Positions 26,007 to 36,142 of a stretch of 64,000 nucleotides of DNA are shown here, piece by piece. The DNA is from Methanobacterium paludis (lineage in GTDB: Archaea > Methanobacteriota > Methanobacteria > Methanobacteriales > Methanobacteriaceae). A program made the translations under genes and the position numbers. The notes under the pieces were generated by a model. The model had not been told where the DNA came from. It saw nothing but the letters and a program-made list of their open reading frames with translations, and ran no database searches. The number at the start of each line of letters is the position of its first letter. The first letter of the stretch is position 1. The DNA lies in contig NC_015574.1 of assembly GCF_000214725.1 (NCBI RefSeq), positions 2,233,001-2,297,000 of the forward strand, in the 5' to 3' direction.

Positions 26007-29000
26007 ATAGCGTGGTTTTTCTCACAGGAGCCACTGGTTTTCTGGGAACACAGATAGTCCGCAGGTTGGTTAAAAAGGAAAATTGCCACATTATCGTTCT
26101 GGTAAGGGGCGAAGATGATGAAACAGCAAGAAGAAATCTTGCACGTGCCTGGTGGGAATGGCCCGAACTTTTGGAATTACTTGACGAACAAAGTGAAAAT
26201 CTTGACATACAAGATAGAGTACCATATAAAGAACCGTACGAAGCACTAGATAAAGAACTGGATAAACTACCAAATAAAGCGTTAAATAAAATACACAGAT
26301 TAAATGATAAGAAAGTCCAGTTCATGAGGGGAGACATTTCCAAGGAAATGCTCGGCCTTGAAAAGGAATCATACGAAGATTTGACACATAAAATCACCCA
26401 CATAATTCATACAGCCGCGGATCTGCGGCTTAACGCCCCATTAGGAGAACTCAGGAAAATCAATGTTCAGGGAACTGTTAATGTCCTTAAATTGGGTGAG
26501 GATGCCAATCTTGACCATGGAATTCAACGTTTCTCCCATTTATCCACAGCTTACGTTGCCGGCGGACGGAAAGGTTTTGTAGATGAAGATTCACTTACAG
26601 ATGAGTATGGATTTCAGAGTAACTACGAAAGAAGCAAGTTTGAAGGAGAAGTTGAGGTAGCTAAATCTAATCTGCCCATATCCATATTTAGACCGGGTAT
26701 GGTAGTCGGTGATTCACAGACAGGTTATATAAAAACTTTTAACACAATATACGTCATTTTACGGCTTTACCTTAATGGAAAGCTGAGAATTATCCCTGTT
26801 TCTCCCTCTCTTAAAATTAATATGGTGCCTGTGGACTACGTTGCAGATGCTGTTAGCAATTTAACCTTTGATGCCAATGCAGAAGGCCAAAATTTCCATT
26901 TAACCGCACCCTATGATTCCCTTCCAACTGTTAAAGAACTTGTTGATTTCATCACCATATGGGCAAAGAATAATCTGGATTTTAAACTTCCAAAGCCTAT
27001 TTTTTTACCTTTTTCATCTTTAATACCAGTGGTCTCAAGTTTGCAGAAGTTAACGGGTTCAAAGCATGGAATCATTAAAACAGTTACCACTCTCGCACCC
27101 TACTTCAACGAAGAAAGAACCTTTTCCCGGAAAAATATTGAAAAGCTAAAAGGACCTTATGAACTTCACTGGAGAAATTTTTTACCCAAAATCTTGGATT
27201 ATGCAGTTTACATGGGTTTTTTCCATCGTTCCAATCGAACTGTTCACGAGCAAGTCTTGTTCCGACTTAAAAGTCAGAGCAGACCCGTTGATTATTACGA
27301 TGTGGTGGACAGCAGATTTAACAGAAGATCTTCACTTGATGTCAGAAATGATATGATCAAAGCTGCAAGATCACTCAGTTTGATGGGAATAAGTCCTGGG
27401 GACAAAGTGGCAATGGTTGGGTTTAACAGCACTCGCTATCTGACGCTGGACGTTGCCATAGGATTATTGGGAGCTGTGAGTGTTCCATTATACTATACTA
27501 GCCCCTTAGAGGAAATTAAAGAAATTTTGAAGGATTGTGGAGCATCTGCATTTTTTATAGGTACTCCCAATATCCTGGAGAAATTGGGGCAATTTGAAGA
27601 TGTGGAAAAAATTCCATTGATCTCATTTTGCAGGGAATCTATGGAACTCCCATCTAATGTTATGGGTTGGAAAGAATTTCTGGACCTTGGAGAAAATGAA
27701 TCAGATGACTTCGTGCAATCTGTGGCTCCTGTGGATTTCAACAGCATTGCAACCATTCGTTACACCTCCGGAACCACTGGTAAGCCTTCAGGCGTTACCT
27801 TCACCCATGGAAATTTGAGGTGGATGGCTGAATTCATTGCTTCAATGCCCCCATGGATTGACAGAACCCATGAAGTTTCTTATCTATCATTTTTACCCAT
27901 GAACCATGTTGTAGAAGGTATTTTAGGAACTTATGCTCCTTATTATGCTCCAGCACCATTGAAACTTTATTTCCTTGAAGACTTCCATGATCTGCAGACC
28001 ACACTCCCCAAGGTAAGACCTACCATATTTTTCTCGGTACCCAGATTCTATGAGAAGGTTTGGTCCCATATAATGCAAAGTAAGTTGGGACAGGTATATG
28101 TAGATACAAAGGTAGGCTTTAAAAAAGATATACTTCAAAGAATATTGAAAAGAGTCATCCTTAAAAATGCAGGTCTTGATGCATGTGCCCATTTAATTGT
28201 TGGTTCTGCGCCGGTAAGTGAAGATCTCCTCATGTGTTACAAAGAGTTAGGTATTGAAGTTCACAATGCCTACGGCCTAACTGAAGCACCACTTGTTACC
28301 ATAAACCGTTTGGGAGCCAATAGAATAGGAACTGTGGGTGAACCACTCCCCTGTACAGATGTTAAAATAAAAAGTGACGGCGAGGCAATTGTACGTGGGC
28401 CTCAGGTAACAAAGGGTTACTTCAATGATAAATCCCGTAACGATCTTTTATTTAAAGATGGCTGGCTTCTTACAGGTGATTACGGTTATCTAACTCCTGA
28501 AGGAAGTCTTATGATAACAGGACGTAAAAAAGAACTGATAGTCAACTCTTACGGGAAAAGTATCAGTCCATTGAAGATTGAATCAATGTTAAAGGATATA
28601 GACTGTGTATCTGAGGCCATGGTGTTTGGAGATGACAAACCATACTGTATTTCGTTGATATGGGTAGATGAAGATGTAAAATTAGAGCACATTGATAGAG
28701 CCATAAAAAAAATGAATTCTAAGCTTTCTCATCCAGAAAAGATAAAACGGTGGGCAGTTTTAAAAAACGATCTATCCATAGAAAGCGGTGATTTGACAGC
28801 AAACCTCAAACTTAAAAGAAAAAACATTATTAAACACTACCAAAATCTTATAAAATTTATGTACACAAATTGGGATTTTGATAAATATTCGGGTGAATGC
28901 GCTCCAGAAGGGGAATACCTTAAAAAACATAGTAGGAGTAAGGAAAAAATCCCCGAAAACATCTTGAAACTAGGCACCATACATTTAGGAAGTGCAAGGA

Positions 29001-29017
29001 ACTACCATGAGCATTAA
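26003..29017 (+). CDS. Acyl reductase (SDR) - acyl-CoA ligase fusion
   Basis: A protein of about 1004 residues with two enzymes. Residues ~4-380 are an NAD(P)-dependent extended SDR like thioester or fatty acyl-CoA reductases: TGATGFLG (8-15), LSTAYVAGG, and the catalytic YERSK (208-212). Residues ~430-1000 are an AMP-forming acyl-CoA ligase: YTSGTTGKPSG (587-597), NAYGLTEAP, TGDYGYLTPEG and GRKKELIVNSYGKSISP. No carrier-protein motif separates them, and the order is the reverse of carboxylic acid reductases. It could activate an acid to acyl-CoA and reduce it to aldehyde or alcohol. The GTG start after GGAGGTGA overlaps the previous stop. Confidence 0.9.
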   Translation: MNSVVFLTGATGFLGTQIVRRLVKKENCHIIVLVRGEDDETARRNLARAWWEWPELLELLDEQSENLDIQDRVPYKEPYEALDKELDKLPNKALNKIHRLNDKKVQFMRGDISKEMLGLEKESYEDLTHKITHIIHTAADLRLNAPLGELRKINVQGTVNVLKLGEDANLDHGIQRFSHLSTAYVAGGRKGFVDEDSLTDEYGFQSNYERSKFEGEVEVAKSNLPISIFRPGMVVGDSQTGYIKTFNTIYVILRLYLNGKLRIIPVSPSLKINMVPVDYVADAVSNLTFDANAEGQNFHLTAPYDSLPTVKELVDFITIWAKNNLDFKLPKPIFLPFSSLIPVVSSLQKLTGSKHGIIKTVTTLAPYFNEERTFSRKNIEKLKGPYELHWRNFLPKILDYAVYMGFFHRSNRTVHEQVLFRLKSQSRPVDYYDVVDSRFNRRSSLDVRNDMIKAARSLSLMGISPGDKVAMVGFNSTRYLTLDVAIGLLGAVSVPLYYTSPLEEIKEILKDCGASAFFIGTPNILEKLGQFEDVEKIPLISFCRESMELPSNVMGWKEFLDLGENESDDFVQSVAPVDFNSIATIRYTSGTTGKPSGVTFTHGNLRWMAEFIASMPPWIDRTHEVSYLSFLPMNHVVEGILGTYAPYYAPAPLKLYFLEDFHDLQTTLPKVRPTIFFSVPRFYEKVWSHIMQSKLGQVYVDTKVGFKKDILQRILKRVILKNAGLDACAHLIVGSAPVSEDLLMCYKELGIEVHNAYGLTEAPLVTINRLGANRIGTVGEPLPCTDVKIKSDGEAIVRGPQVTKGYFNDKSRNDLLFKDGWLLTGDYGYLTPEGSLMITGRKKELIVNSYGKSISPLKIESMLKDIDCVSEAMVFGDDKPYCISLIWVDEDVKLEHIDRAIKKMNSKLSHPEKIKRWAVLKNDLSIESGDLTANLKLKRKNIIKHYQNLIKFMYTNWDFDKYSGECAPEGEYLKKHSRSKEKIPENILKLGTIHLGSARNYHEH

Positions 29018-29633
29018 ACTAAAAATATTATCCATCTGGGTTCCACAATGTCTGTTGGTTAATGAACTGGACAGAGTTGCAGAGGTAACAAACGAATGTC
29101 TGGATAAACTACTGGAAGAGTACTCCCCAGAATCATTGAATCTTTTGGAAGACTTAATTATGGAGGGAAATCTTGAGCAGAGGAGAGTTTTAATGGCTGA
29201 AGGTCACAATGCTCGTGTAAATGCACTTATTGAAGTCCTTGGATATGAAAAAGCCATGGAACTTGGCAGAACTGCACTGTTCAAAGCAGGCTACACGCTG
29301 GGATTAGAAGCACGTAGACGTCTTGGTGTAAGTGAAAACATTCCGGACACTATTAAAGCTGCACAGATACTGTACAAAGTACTTGGAATAGAATTCAAAG
29401 TCGAAAAGCTAGAAAAAGATATGGTTTTAAGGGTAAAAAGATGCTCACTTGCCACCTCATACTCGCCTGAAACTTGTAGAATGATGAGTGCTGCAGATGA
29501 AGGTGTTGTTCATGGTTTAAATGAAAATATAAACATGTTATTCAAAAAAAGGATAACAGAAGGTGCAAAGGAATGTACAGCATGTATAAAATCTAAAATT
29601 GATTATGAACTAAAATTATCTAAATTTGATTGA
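29007..29633 (+). CDS. Small helical protein with Cys-rich C-terminus (ATC-hydrolase-like)
   Basis: A protein of about 208 residues. The C-terminal half (VLRVKRCSLATSYSPETCRMM, then ADEGVVHGLNENINM, then AKECTACIKSKI) resembles the family named after L-2-amino-thiazoline-4-carboxylic acid hydrolase, and distantly V4R-type ligand binders. I am not certain of either. The start overlaps the ligase stop by 11 bp, so it is translationally coupled. It probably works with the fusion enzyme, for example in handling its product. Confidence 0.55.
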   Translation: MSIKLKILSIWVPQCLLVNELDRVAEVTNECLDKLLEEYSPESLNLLEDLIMEGNLEQRRVLMAEGHNARVNALIEVLGYEKAMELGRTALFKAGYTLGLEARRRLGVSENIPDTIKAAQILYKVLGIEFKVEKLEKDMVLRVKRCSLATSYSPETCRMMSAADEGVVHGLNENINMLFKKRITEGAKECTACIKSKIDYELKLSKFD

Positions 29634-29672
29634 AACTAACTGAAACTAATTTAAACTAGCTAAAACTAATTA
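29634..29672. repeat. Degenerate short repeats TGAAACTAA
   Basis: Four imperfect copies of an ~11-bp unit (AACTAACTGA, AACTAATTTA and similar) directly follow the small helical protein gene. They are simple-sequence DNA, and I attach no function to them. Confidence 0.4.
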
Positions 29673-29741
29673 AGATTATTAATTTGAACTTTATTTAATA
29701 ACTTTAATAAGTTTAATTGAGTTATAACGAGGAAAAAAGCT

Positions 29742-31028
29742 ATGAAAGCAATAGTTGTAGGATCGGGTGCAGGAGGAGGAGCAGCTGCACGTGAATTAGC
29801 CATGAATGGATTCGATGTCACTATACTTGAAGCAGGAAAAGCATTCAAACCCTTCACCAGGCGTTTGACAATGACCGAACCCATCAGAAAGGCGGGTCTT
29901 CTTGGAAGCGAAAAAACCATCAGCCGTATATTTCCTTATATGGATGTAATGCGTTCTGAACGGGATCTGGTACTTGTGAGAGGCATTGGTACAGGCGGCT
30001 GCACCACTTTATCCTGCGGTAATATGGTACGAGCTGATCATGGGTTAAAAGAGATAGGGCTCGATCTTACACCGGAATTTGAAGAGCTTGAAAAGATCAT
30101 AGGTGTGCAACCATTTCCAAAGAAAAGATGGAGGCCTTTAACCAGAACTATGTTTGAATCCGCCAAAGATTTAGGTTTAAACCCACATCCAACTCCAAAA
30201 GCTGTTGAAGCCCGTTTGTGTACTTCTTGCGGACTTTGTGAAATGGGATGTTCAACTGGGGCACGCTGGGACTCAAGGCGGTTTTTAGACGATGCCCTGA
30301 AAATGGGCGCCCTGCTCCGCACATCGTCCCCTGTGCAAAGGATTGTAATTGAAAATGGACATGTAAAAGGTGTTGTTATTAGATCTGGTCGTTCAACTGA
30401 GACTATTGAAGGAGATGTGGTTGTGCTGGCTGCTGGGGGAATTGGAACAGCCCAGATATTGAAAAACTCAGTTTTACCTGCAGAGGACCATCTCTGGGTT
30501 GATATTGTTCTTACACTTGGAGGAGTTTCTAAAGGGGCTAAACAACTTAAAGAACCTCCTATGGTATGGTACACAGAACACGACGACTACATATTATCCC
30601 CCTACCTTGACGTACTGTCGCACTGGTTCCACAAACCATGGAGAAATGTGCCATTAAACGATCGGGTTGGTATAATGGTAAAAATGGCAGATATGGAGGA
30701 AGGTACTGTTTCTAAAGATGGATCTGTGCATAAGAATATTTCTTTGCAGGACAGAAACAAAATCGACACGGCAGTTTCCCATGCAAAGGAAATAATGGAA
30801 TCATCAGGTGTTTCAGGTCCATTTGTAAAGGGAATGTACAACGGAGGCCATCTTGGTGGGACAGTTCCCCTGAAAAAAGAGGATGTACCTTCAATGAAAC
30901 CTTCATGGCTGCCGGAGGGATTGTGGGTCGCTGACCTCTCACTTGCTCCTCGGTCACAGGGTCTCCCAACCATATTGCTGGCTTCGGCCATGGCTTTAAG
31001 GGTGGCAAGGAAAGTTATACAGGATTAA
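29742..31028 (+). CDS. GMC-type FAD oxidoreductase with a ferredoxin-like cluster motif
   Basis: A 428-residue FAD enzyme of the glucose-methanol-choline oxidoreductase superfamily. [16 protein letters not shown] is the FAD-binding motif. [14 protein letters not shown] lies in the flavin-contact region, and [18 protein letters not shown] near the end holds the substrate-site region. Unusually, residues 160-170 contain C-X2-C-X2-C-X3-C ([12 protein letters not shown]), a complete [4Fe-4S] ligand set. It probably oxidises an alcohol or reduces an aldehyde and passes electrons to an iron-sulfur partner. The gene lies 108 bp after the small Cys protein on the same strand. Confidence 0.87.
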   Translation: MKAIVVGSGAGGGAAARELAMNGFDVTILEAGKAFKPFTRRLTMTEPIRKAGLLGSEKTISRIFPYMDVMRSERDLVLVRGIGTGGCTTLSCGNMVRADHGLKEIGLDLTPEFEELEKIIGVQPFPKKRWRPLTRTMFESAKDLGLNPHPTPKAVEARLCTSCGLCEMGCSTGARWDSRRFLDDALKMGALLRTSSPVQRIVIENGHVKGVVIRSGRSTETIEGDVVVLAAGGIGTAQILKNSVLPAEDHLWVDIVLTLGGVSKGAKQLKEPPMVWYTEHDDYILSPYLDVLSHWFHKPWRNVPLNDRVGIMVKMADMEEGTVSKDGSVHKNISLQDRNKIDTAVSHAKEIMESSGVSGPFVKGMYNGGHLGGTVPLKKEDVPSMKPSWLPEGLWVADLSLAPRSQGLPTILLASAMALRVARKVIQD

Positions 31029-31143
31029 TCCGTATGGATGGTCTCTGATATGACAAAAACATTATTGGTAACAAAAGATATTCCGGATTAAGTGGACAAC
31101 ATAGAAAAAAAGATACACAATGTATGCACAAAGGAGATGTCAA

Positions 31144-31917
31144 ATGAAAATATTAGCAATAATTGGAAGCCCCAAGGGTAAAGGTAACAGCTACAAAGTT
31201 ACAAAAGAAGTTGAGGAAAAAATGAATGGCATGGAAGATGTAACTTTTGAATATCTTTTCCTCAAAGACGTTGATCTACAAATGTGCCGTGGCTGCTTTT
31301 CATGCGTCATTAAGGGGGAAAATTTCTGCCCTATTAAAGATGACAGGGCCGAAATTGAGGATAAAATGCTTAAATCAGACGGTATCATATTCGTAACACC
31401 GTGCTACTGCCAGAACGTATCAGCACTCATGAAAAACTTTATAGACCGTTTGTCCTATGTATTCCACAGGCCGCGCTTTTTCAACCAGAAAGCCATGGTT
31501 TTGGCCACAACAGGAGGTGCAGGGTTAAAAGAAACTTTAGACTATCTATCCAAGCTTGAAGTTTGGGGATTTGGGCCCGTAATTACGCTTGGTGCCATTT
31601 ATCCACCATGGCCCGCATCTGAAGGTCTTAAAATTAAAAATAATAAAAAAATAGTTGGATCTGTAGAAGAGTTCTACAAAAAACTTAAGGGACAAAAACA
31701 TCCTTCTCCGGGATTTAACCAATACATGCACTTCCGTTTCATGAAAATGACCTCAGACATGAAAGAATATTTACCTGCAGATAACGAGTTTTATAAAGAT
31801 AAAAATGAGTTTTTTTATCCAGTTAAAATTAATCCTTTCAAGAAAGGGCTTGCATCACTCATGATAAAAATTGCCATGTTCATGATGAGAGATATGGGCC
31901 CTGAGGAGGTTAAATAA
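31144..31917 (+). CDS. Iron-sulfur flavoprotein-like NAD(P)H:FMN reductase
   Basis: A 257-residue flavodoxin-fold protein. MKILAIIGSPKGKGNSYKV is the FMN phosphate-binding start. CRGCFSCVIKGENFCPIKDD has the compact cysteine motif of iron-sulfur flavoproteins, and FVTPCYCQNVSALMKNFIDR the flavin-ring region. The tail of about 90 residues is longer than usual and ends in a hydrophobic stretch that may contact the membrane. AAGGAGATG precedes the ATG. As the last gene of the run, it is a plausible electron donor or acceptor for the FAD and Fe-S oxidoreductase. Confidence 0.85.
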   Translation: MKILAIIGSPKGKGNSYKVTKEVEEKMNGMEDVTFEYLFLKDVDLQMCRGCFSCVIKGENFCPIKDDRAEIEDKMLKSDGIIFVTPCYCQNVSALMKNFIDRLSYVFHRPRFFNQKAMVLATTGGAGLKETLDYLSKLEVWGFGPVITLGAIYPPWPASEGLKIKNNKKIVGSVEEFYKKLKGQKHPSPGFNQYMHFRFMKMTSDMKEYLPADNEFYKDKNEFFYPVKINPFKKGLASLMIKIAMFMMRDMGPEEVK

Positions 31918-32096
31918 GATTTAATCTTTTGATATTCTTTTGATACTCTTTAAATTATTTAAAAAATAATTTAAAAAATAATAATTTCCACCAGTCATAA
32001 AAAAGAATTAAAGGATTTTATGAGATTATAGATAAATTTTTTTAAAAAATAGATTAATAAAAAAATAAAATAGGTTATTTTTCTAAAGGTGTAACC

Positions 32097-32855
32097 ATGA
32101 ACGACAATAAAACAAGATTTCTTATTCTGAAATACCTCAAGAAGATTCATGATGAAGATCCCTCCCTTGGTGCAAACAGAGCTATGATACTCCAAGAATA
32201 TCAAATTCCAGATAAAGAACTGGGAAAAAACATGGAATATCTTAAAAATGCAAAATTAATCGATATAGAGCAACACCTTGGTGGTAACTTCATTGCAAAT
32301 ATTAAAGATAAAGGAATCGACTTTCTCACTCAAATGGAACAAAATATTCATGATCAAAAAATGGAAAAGGTTGATAAAGGTGAAGAGGGCGTAATTCCTA
32401 ATCTAATTACAGAAACAAAATACTACGTTGATTCAAAGTTAGAATTGATCGATCCTGAGATATTAACACGTTTAAATTTTATTTATGAAGATTTGATGGC
32501 TCAAAATCATGAGTATGGTTTTGCAAGAGTTGCTTATGACTGTAAAGATGTGCTTCTTGAGTTTTTAAATGCAGTACTTGCTGAGGATTCGGAAAAAAGC
32601 ACTGAAAAACTCCCCAAAGATGATCAGACAAGAATTAAGTTAGATTATACTTTAAAAAAATGTGTTGAAGATGAAACACGTAGCCTGCTCTTATCAGAGA
32701 GATTTAATTACATAATAAGCTATTTTAATGCATTAACGGAGTTTATGCAGAAAGGTGGGAAACGGGAGATGGCTTTAACTCTAGAAGATGCAAAGTCCTG
32801 TCTATTTTACACATACTTCTTCATGCGAGACATATTAAAATTGATGAACTATTAA
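32097..32855 (+). CDS. Winged-helix protein with helical C-terminal domain
   Basis: A 252-residue protein. Residues 1-80 look like a winged helix: FLILKYLKKIHDEDPS, then LQEYQIPDKELGKNMEYLKNAKLIDI, with GGNFIANIKDKGIDFL as the wing. The C-terminal ~150 residues are all helical (YDCKDVLLEFLNAVLAEDSE, then EDAKSCLFYTYFFMRDILKLM) and resemble HEPN-type bundles by shape, but no RX4-6H catalytic motif is present. It is convergent with the ehb operon and separated from the redox cluster by 180 bp. Confidence 0.6.
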   Translation: MNDNKTRFLILKYLKKIHDEDPSLGANRAMILQEYQIPDKELGKNMEYLKNAKLIDIEQHLGGNFIANIKDKGIDFLTQMEQNIHDQKMEKVDKGEEGVIPNLITETKYYVDSKLELIDPEILTRLNFIYEDLMAQNHEYGFARVAYDCKDVLLEFLNAVLAEDSEKSTEKLPKDDQTRIKLDYTLKKCVEDETRSLLLSERFNYIISYFNALTEFMQKGGKREMALTLEDAKSCLFYTYFFMRDILKLMNY

Positions 32856-33023
32856 AACTGATGAAGCCCGTAAAAAATTAAGTAAAAATAAATGGTAAAA
32901 TAAATTTCAGTTTCAGACATTTTAAACATATTAGGAAGTTACAAATTTTAAAAAAAAGTCTAAAAAAGAATTTGTAAAAAAGAATTTAGTTTTTAAAAAT
33001 AATTTAAAATAATTAATAAAAGA

Positions 33024-33287
33024 TTAGGATTTATCCACGATCTGGGCATCGAGTTTGGCCTTGGCTCTTTTGAATGCCGTGAGAAATGTTTCTTCCTCCT
33101 TTAGGGGTGTTATCTCAAGGCCTAATTTACGATGTTCTTCGATCCAGTCCACTGAAAATATAGGGATATCAATTTTTATGGGTTCTTCAGTTGGGTTTAC
33201 AACGATTATGTTCCTGTAGGGGAATTCTGTTTCAACTATGTAACCTCCAACACTTATGATGTGCTGTGGTCTTACAACGAACTTCAT
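33024..33287 (-). CDS. ehbP: Energy-converting hydrogenase B subunit P
   Basis: An 87-residue protein ([27 protein letters not shown]) placed directly after the NuoH-like ehbO, the position of ehbP in Methanothermobacter. It has no membrane helix or cysteine and is probably a small peripheral subunit of unknown role. A 175 bp gap separates it from ehbO. No ehbQ follows in this window; the next gene is convergent. Confidence 0.75.
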   Translation of the reverse strand: MKFVVRPQHIISVGGYIVETEFPYRNIIVVNPTEEPIKIDIPIFSVDWIEEHRKLGLEITPLKEEETFLTAFKRAKAKLDAQIVDKS

Positions 33288-33462
33288 TTAATCACCAGAT
33301 GAGTTTGTTTTTGAATCATCATTAACGAATCTTTTTTTTTAATTTTTGATCTAATTTTAAATTATAGGTTTGAGCTAGTTTACATGGACTGATTTTCCTT
33401 TAAGATACCGTTACTTTAAGATCACTAAGATCACCCAAAAAATGGAAAACCAGTCTAGGTTT

Positions 33463-34458
33463 CTAGAGGAAAGTTACAACCAGTGCAGCAACTCCCAGGA
33501 TTGAAGAACCTACAACCACAGGATAGAACTGTCTGTAGGTGAATATTGGCGAAAATGCACTTACACTTGCCATCAATATCGGGAATATAAGTACAACAGC
33601 CAGACTTACGATCGAGTGCCAGTCCATGAGGTTTGGTGGTATGCCTAAAAACAGGGTTGTAAATAGGGTTGCAAGAACAACCATCAGGAAACCCCTGCTT
33701 ATATAAACATATGCACGGGATTTAGACGCATATTCTAGTAAAGGTCCTTCTATAACATCTGCTTTAGCTTTGAGTATTGAGAATGGGTACTCGTTGAGGA
33801 GTATCATGTAACCTACGAAGAACACCGCCGCCCCAATTATACCTGCTAAACTAAAAAGCACAGGTCCGTGAATCTGTTGGTATGCAACTATGTCACTCAT
33901 GTACAGGCTTTTAGTCATTAAAACCGGTACAAAAATTGCTATGTATAATGGGAAAGAACCGAATGCTATAAGACGAAATGCCCTCTTGGTACTGAGTTCC
34001 TCCAGGTATGACCTCTGTGTTTCCGGATGTTTGGCTCCCTTAACAATGTCAGGAAATGCCATTCTAAGTGATAGAACTGATTTTGATAGTGAGCCCATGA
34101 ACATGTATATGACTTCTTCTATCTTTAAAAGTCCAATTATTCCAATTATACTTGCAAAAGCGGCAAAAGAGTACATCTGGGGCATCATAAAGAGTAATAT
34201 GAACACTACAGATAAAATACTTATAATTGGCAGTGCGTTGTACAGTCTGGGCATTTCAGTGTTTGGGGTTATAGTTTCCTTGAAGAAGAATTTGATTGGA
34301 GCCATGAAACCTGGGCTTGATAGGGGCGGACCTATCCTCTGCTGGATCCTTGCTTGTACGAACTTCCTTTCCAATCCTGGAAGCCATAAACCGACGAAAA
34401 ACGCCACTATAAATGTTCCGATTACAGCGATTATTGAGTTTATAACTGTCATCTGCAC
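33463..34458 (-). CDS. ehbO: Energy-converting hydrogenase B subunit O (NuoH-like)
   Basis: A 331-residue membrane subunit related to NuoH, EchB and HyfC. It anchors the hydrogenase module and forms part of the ion path. About eight membrane helices are visible. [10 protein letters not shown] near the N-terminus and [18 protein letters not shown] in the cytoplasmic loop are the characteristic acidic and arginine-rich signatures. The start is GTG 34458 or ATG 34452, both after AGGAGAG. It begins 10 bp after the ehbN stop. Confidence 0.93.
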   Translation of the reverse strand: MQMTVINSIIAVIGTFIVAFFVGLWLPGLERKFVQARIQQRIGPPLSSPGFMAPIKFFFKETITPNTEMPRLYNALPIISILSVVFILLFMMPQMYSFAAFASIIGIIGLLKIEEVIYMFMGSLSKSVLSLRMAFPDIVKGAKHPETQRSYLEELSTKRAFRLIAFGSFPLYIAIFVPVLMTKSLYMSDIVAYQQIHGPVLFSLAGIIGAAVFFVGYMILLNEYPFSILKAKADVIEGPLLEYASKSRAYVYISRGFLMVVLATLFTTLFLGIPPNLMDWHSIVSLAVVLIFPILMASVSAFSPIFTYRQFYPVVVGSSILGVAALVVTFL

Positions 34459-34468
34459 TTCTCTCCTA

Positions 34469-35614
34469 CTATTTGTCCATCCTGATTATTTTTATTGCAC
34501 GGTCTGTGCATGTGAAGCATGGGTCGCACTGAACAATTGAAAGCTGGGCATCTGTTACATGCTGGCCTACGCAGGCGTACTGCATTGCACCAATGTTTGT
34601 AATTGAAGGAGTTCTTATGATGGAATGTCTGACCCTTCCGTCCTCAAGAGCATAGGAATGGTAAAGTGTACCCCTTGGCACCTCAATGTAACTTTTGGTA
34701 ATGGGTGTATCCTGCATCTCCCAGCTCCTGTTGGTTATCTTACCCTCGGGTAAGTTTGAAATTGCCTGTCTTATTATTTTAATAGACTCCAAAACCTCAA
34801 ATACACGAACGAGAAGGTTTGATTTAACATCCCCATCGTCCTGAGTTATAACATCAAATTCATAGGGGTCGTAGATAGCCATATCACGGCGCAAGTCCTT
34901 TTCAACGCCTGTTGCACGTAGAGTTGGGCCGCTGGTACCAAGTTTAATGGCATCTTTTTGAGATAAAACTCCAACACCAGTTATACGGGACATTATCATT
35001 GGATCTGACACGAACCTGTCTGCAAAAGCTGTTATTTTTTCTTCAACTACATCCATACCCATTTTGATCTTCTGTATCCTCATATCATCCAGTTCACAGC
35101 GCGGCCTGATACCACCTATGATCGGTGCACCGTACTGAACCCTGTTACCCCCGATCATTCCCAGAAGTTCCATAACAGTTTCTCTGATATAAAACATCCT
35201 CATGGAAAATGTTTCATGGCCTAATACCTCGCATCCGTGGGCTAAATACAACATGTGGCTGTGCAGACGTTCGAGTTCTTCCATTATTATTCGGATGGAC
35301 TGTGCACGATCCGGTACCTCAATCCCAAGAGCTTTTTCAGTTACCATGCATGAGTTCCAGATGTGGCTGTTGGAACAAATTCCACATATCTTCTCTGTGA
35401 GACTGTTTGCCTTTTCAACAGGAAGACCTTCCATTATTCTTTCAACACCCCTATGGTTAACTCCTACTGTTATTTCAGCATCTTTTACTATTTCATCTTC
35501 AACAAATAATCGCACCCTGTAGGGTTCTAGTGCTGCGGGGTGCACTGTTCCCATTGAGATCTCTGTCTCTATTACATTCCTATCGACCTTTTTATCGGTT
35601 CCCTGATTATCCAT
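34469..35614 (-). CDS. ehbN: Energy-converting hydrogenase B large NiFe subunit
   Basis: The 381-residue catalytic subunit that holds the NiFe centre. The N-terminal ligand motif is [11 protein letters not shown] (CXXC) and the C-terminal motif is [11 protein letters not shown] (DPCXXC). The protein ends nine residues after this motif, so there is little or no tail to cleave. Ehb uses the ion gradient to reduce ferredoxin with H2 for CO2 fixation. The ATG at 35614 follows AAGGTG. An upstream start would add eight Cys-containing residues unlike the family. Confidence 0.95.
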   Translation of the reverse strand: MDNQGTDKKVDRNVIETEISMGTVHPAALEPYRVRLFVEDEIVKDAEITVGVNHRGVERIMEGLPVEKANSLTEKICGICSNSHIWNSCMVTEKALGIEVPDRAQSIRIIMEELERLHSHMLYLAHGCEVLGHETFSMRMFYIRETVMELLGMIGGNRVQYGAPIIGGIRPRCELDDMRIQKIKMGMDVVEEKITAFADRFVSDPMIMSRITGVGVLSQKDAIKLGTSGPTLRATGVEKDLRRDMAIYDPYEFDVITQDDGDVKSNLLVRVFEVLESIKIIRQAISNLPEGKITNRSWEMQDTPITKSYIEVPRGTLYHSYALEDGRVRHSIIRTPSITNIGAMQYACVGQHVTDAQLSIVQCDPCFTCTDRAIKIIRMDK

Positions 35615-35695
35615 AAAACTACACCTTTTTAAGCACATTTTTTGGCATTATAGCCGTTATGCCCCTGTATTTATTAATATTAATTTTAATTTTAA

Positions 35696-36142
35696 TCATT
35701 TAGCATCAAGTAATTTCGGTAGAGCTGCAACTACTCCAGATAATATATCCTCAGGTCTCACCGCACATCCTGGTACCTTTGCATCAACGGGTATTATATT
35801 ATCAACAGGACCCATGATCTCTTCTGAGGGTATATCTCCGTGGATATTTTTGTATACTCCACCCATAAGTGCACATGCACCTGCAGCCACAACAGCTTTA
35901 GGTTCGGGAATGGCTTTGTATATTTCCCTTAGAGGTTGCTCATTAAGTTTTGTTACCGGGCCTGTAACCACCAGCACGTCAGCTTCCCTTGGATTCCAAG
36001 TTAAGAAGACTTTATACTGCTCTGCATCGTATTTTGGTGAAAGTATGCAGTTCACGATCTCTATATCGCAGCCGTTACATCCTCCTGTGTACACAAGCAT
36101 TACATGCACGGCTCTTGCCCTAGAATATGATTTTAAGCTCAT
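35696..36142 (-). CDS. ehbM: Energy-converting hydrogenase B small subunit
   Basis: The 148-residue NuoB-like small subunit with the proximal [4Fe-4S] cluster. [15 protein letters not shown] supplies the CXXC, and [10 protein letters not shown] and [10 protein letters not shown] give the other two ligands. It pairs with the NiFe large subunit encoded 81 bp downstream and passes electrons to the ferredoxin subunits. Confidence 0.94.
   Translation of the reverse strand: MSLKSYSRARAVHVMLVYTGGCNGCDIEIVNCILSPKYDAEQYKVFLTWNPREADVLVVTGPVTKLNEQPLREIYKAIPEPKAVVAAGACALMGGVYKNIHGDIPSEEIMGPVDNIIPVDAKVPGCAVRPEDILSGVVAALPKLLDAK

Noticed and set aside
30038..30574. 178-codon minus-strand frame opposite the GMC oxidoreductase
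   Set aside because: Antisense to a strongly motif-supported gene, with no ribosome site or family match.
31048..31089. Tiny frame MTKTLLVTKDIPD between the oxidoreductase and flavoprotein genes
   Set aside because: Only 13 codons and no clear ribosome site; could be chance.
32097..32855. HEPN toxin of a toxin-antitoxin pair
   Set aside because: Helical C-terminus suggests the fold, but the RX4-6H catalytic motif and a partner gene are missing.
33890..34540. 216-codon plus-strand frame opposite ehbO
   Set aside because: Mirror frame of a hydrophobic membrane protein; ehbO signatures are on the other strand and the frame runs against the operon.
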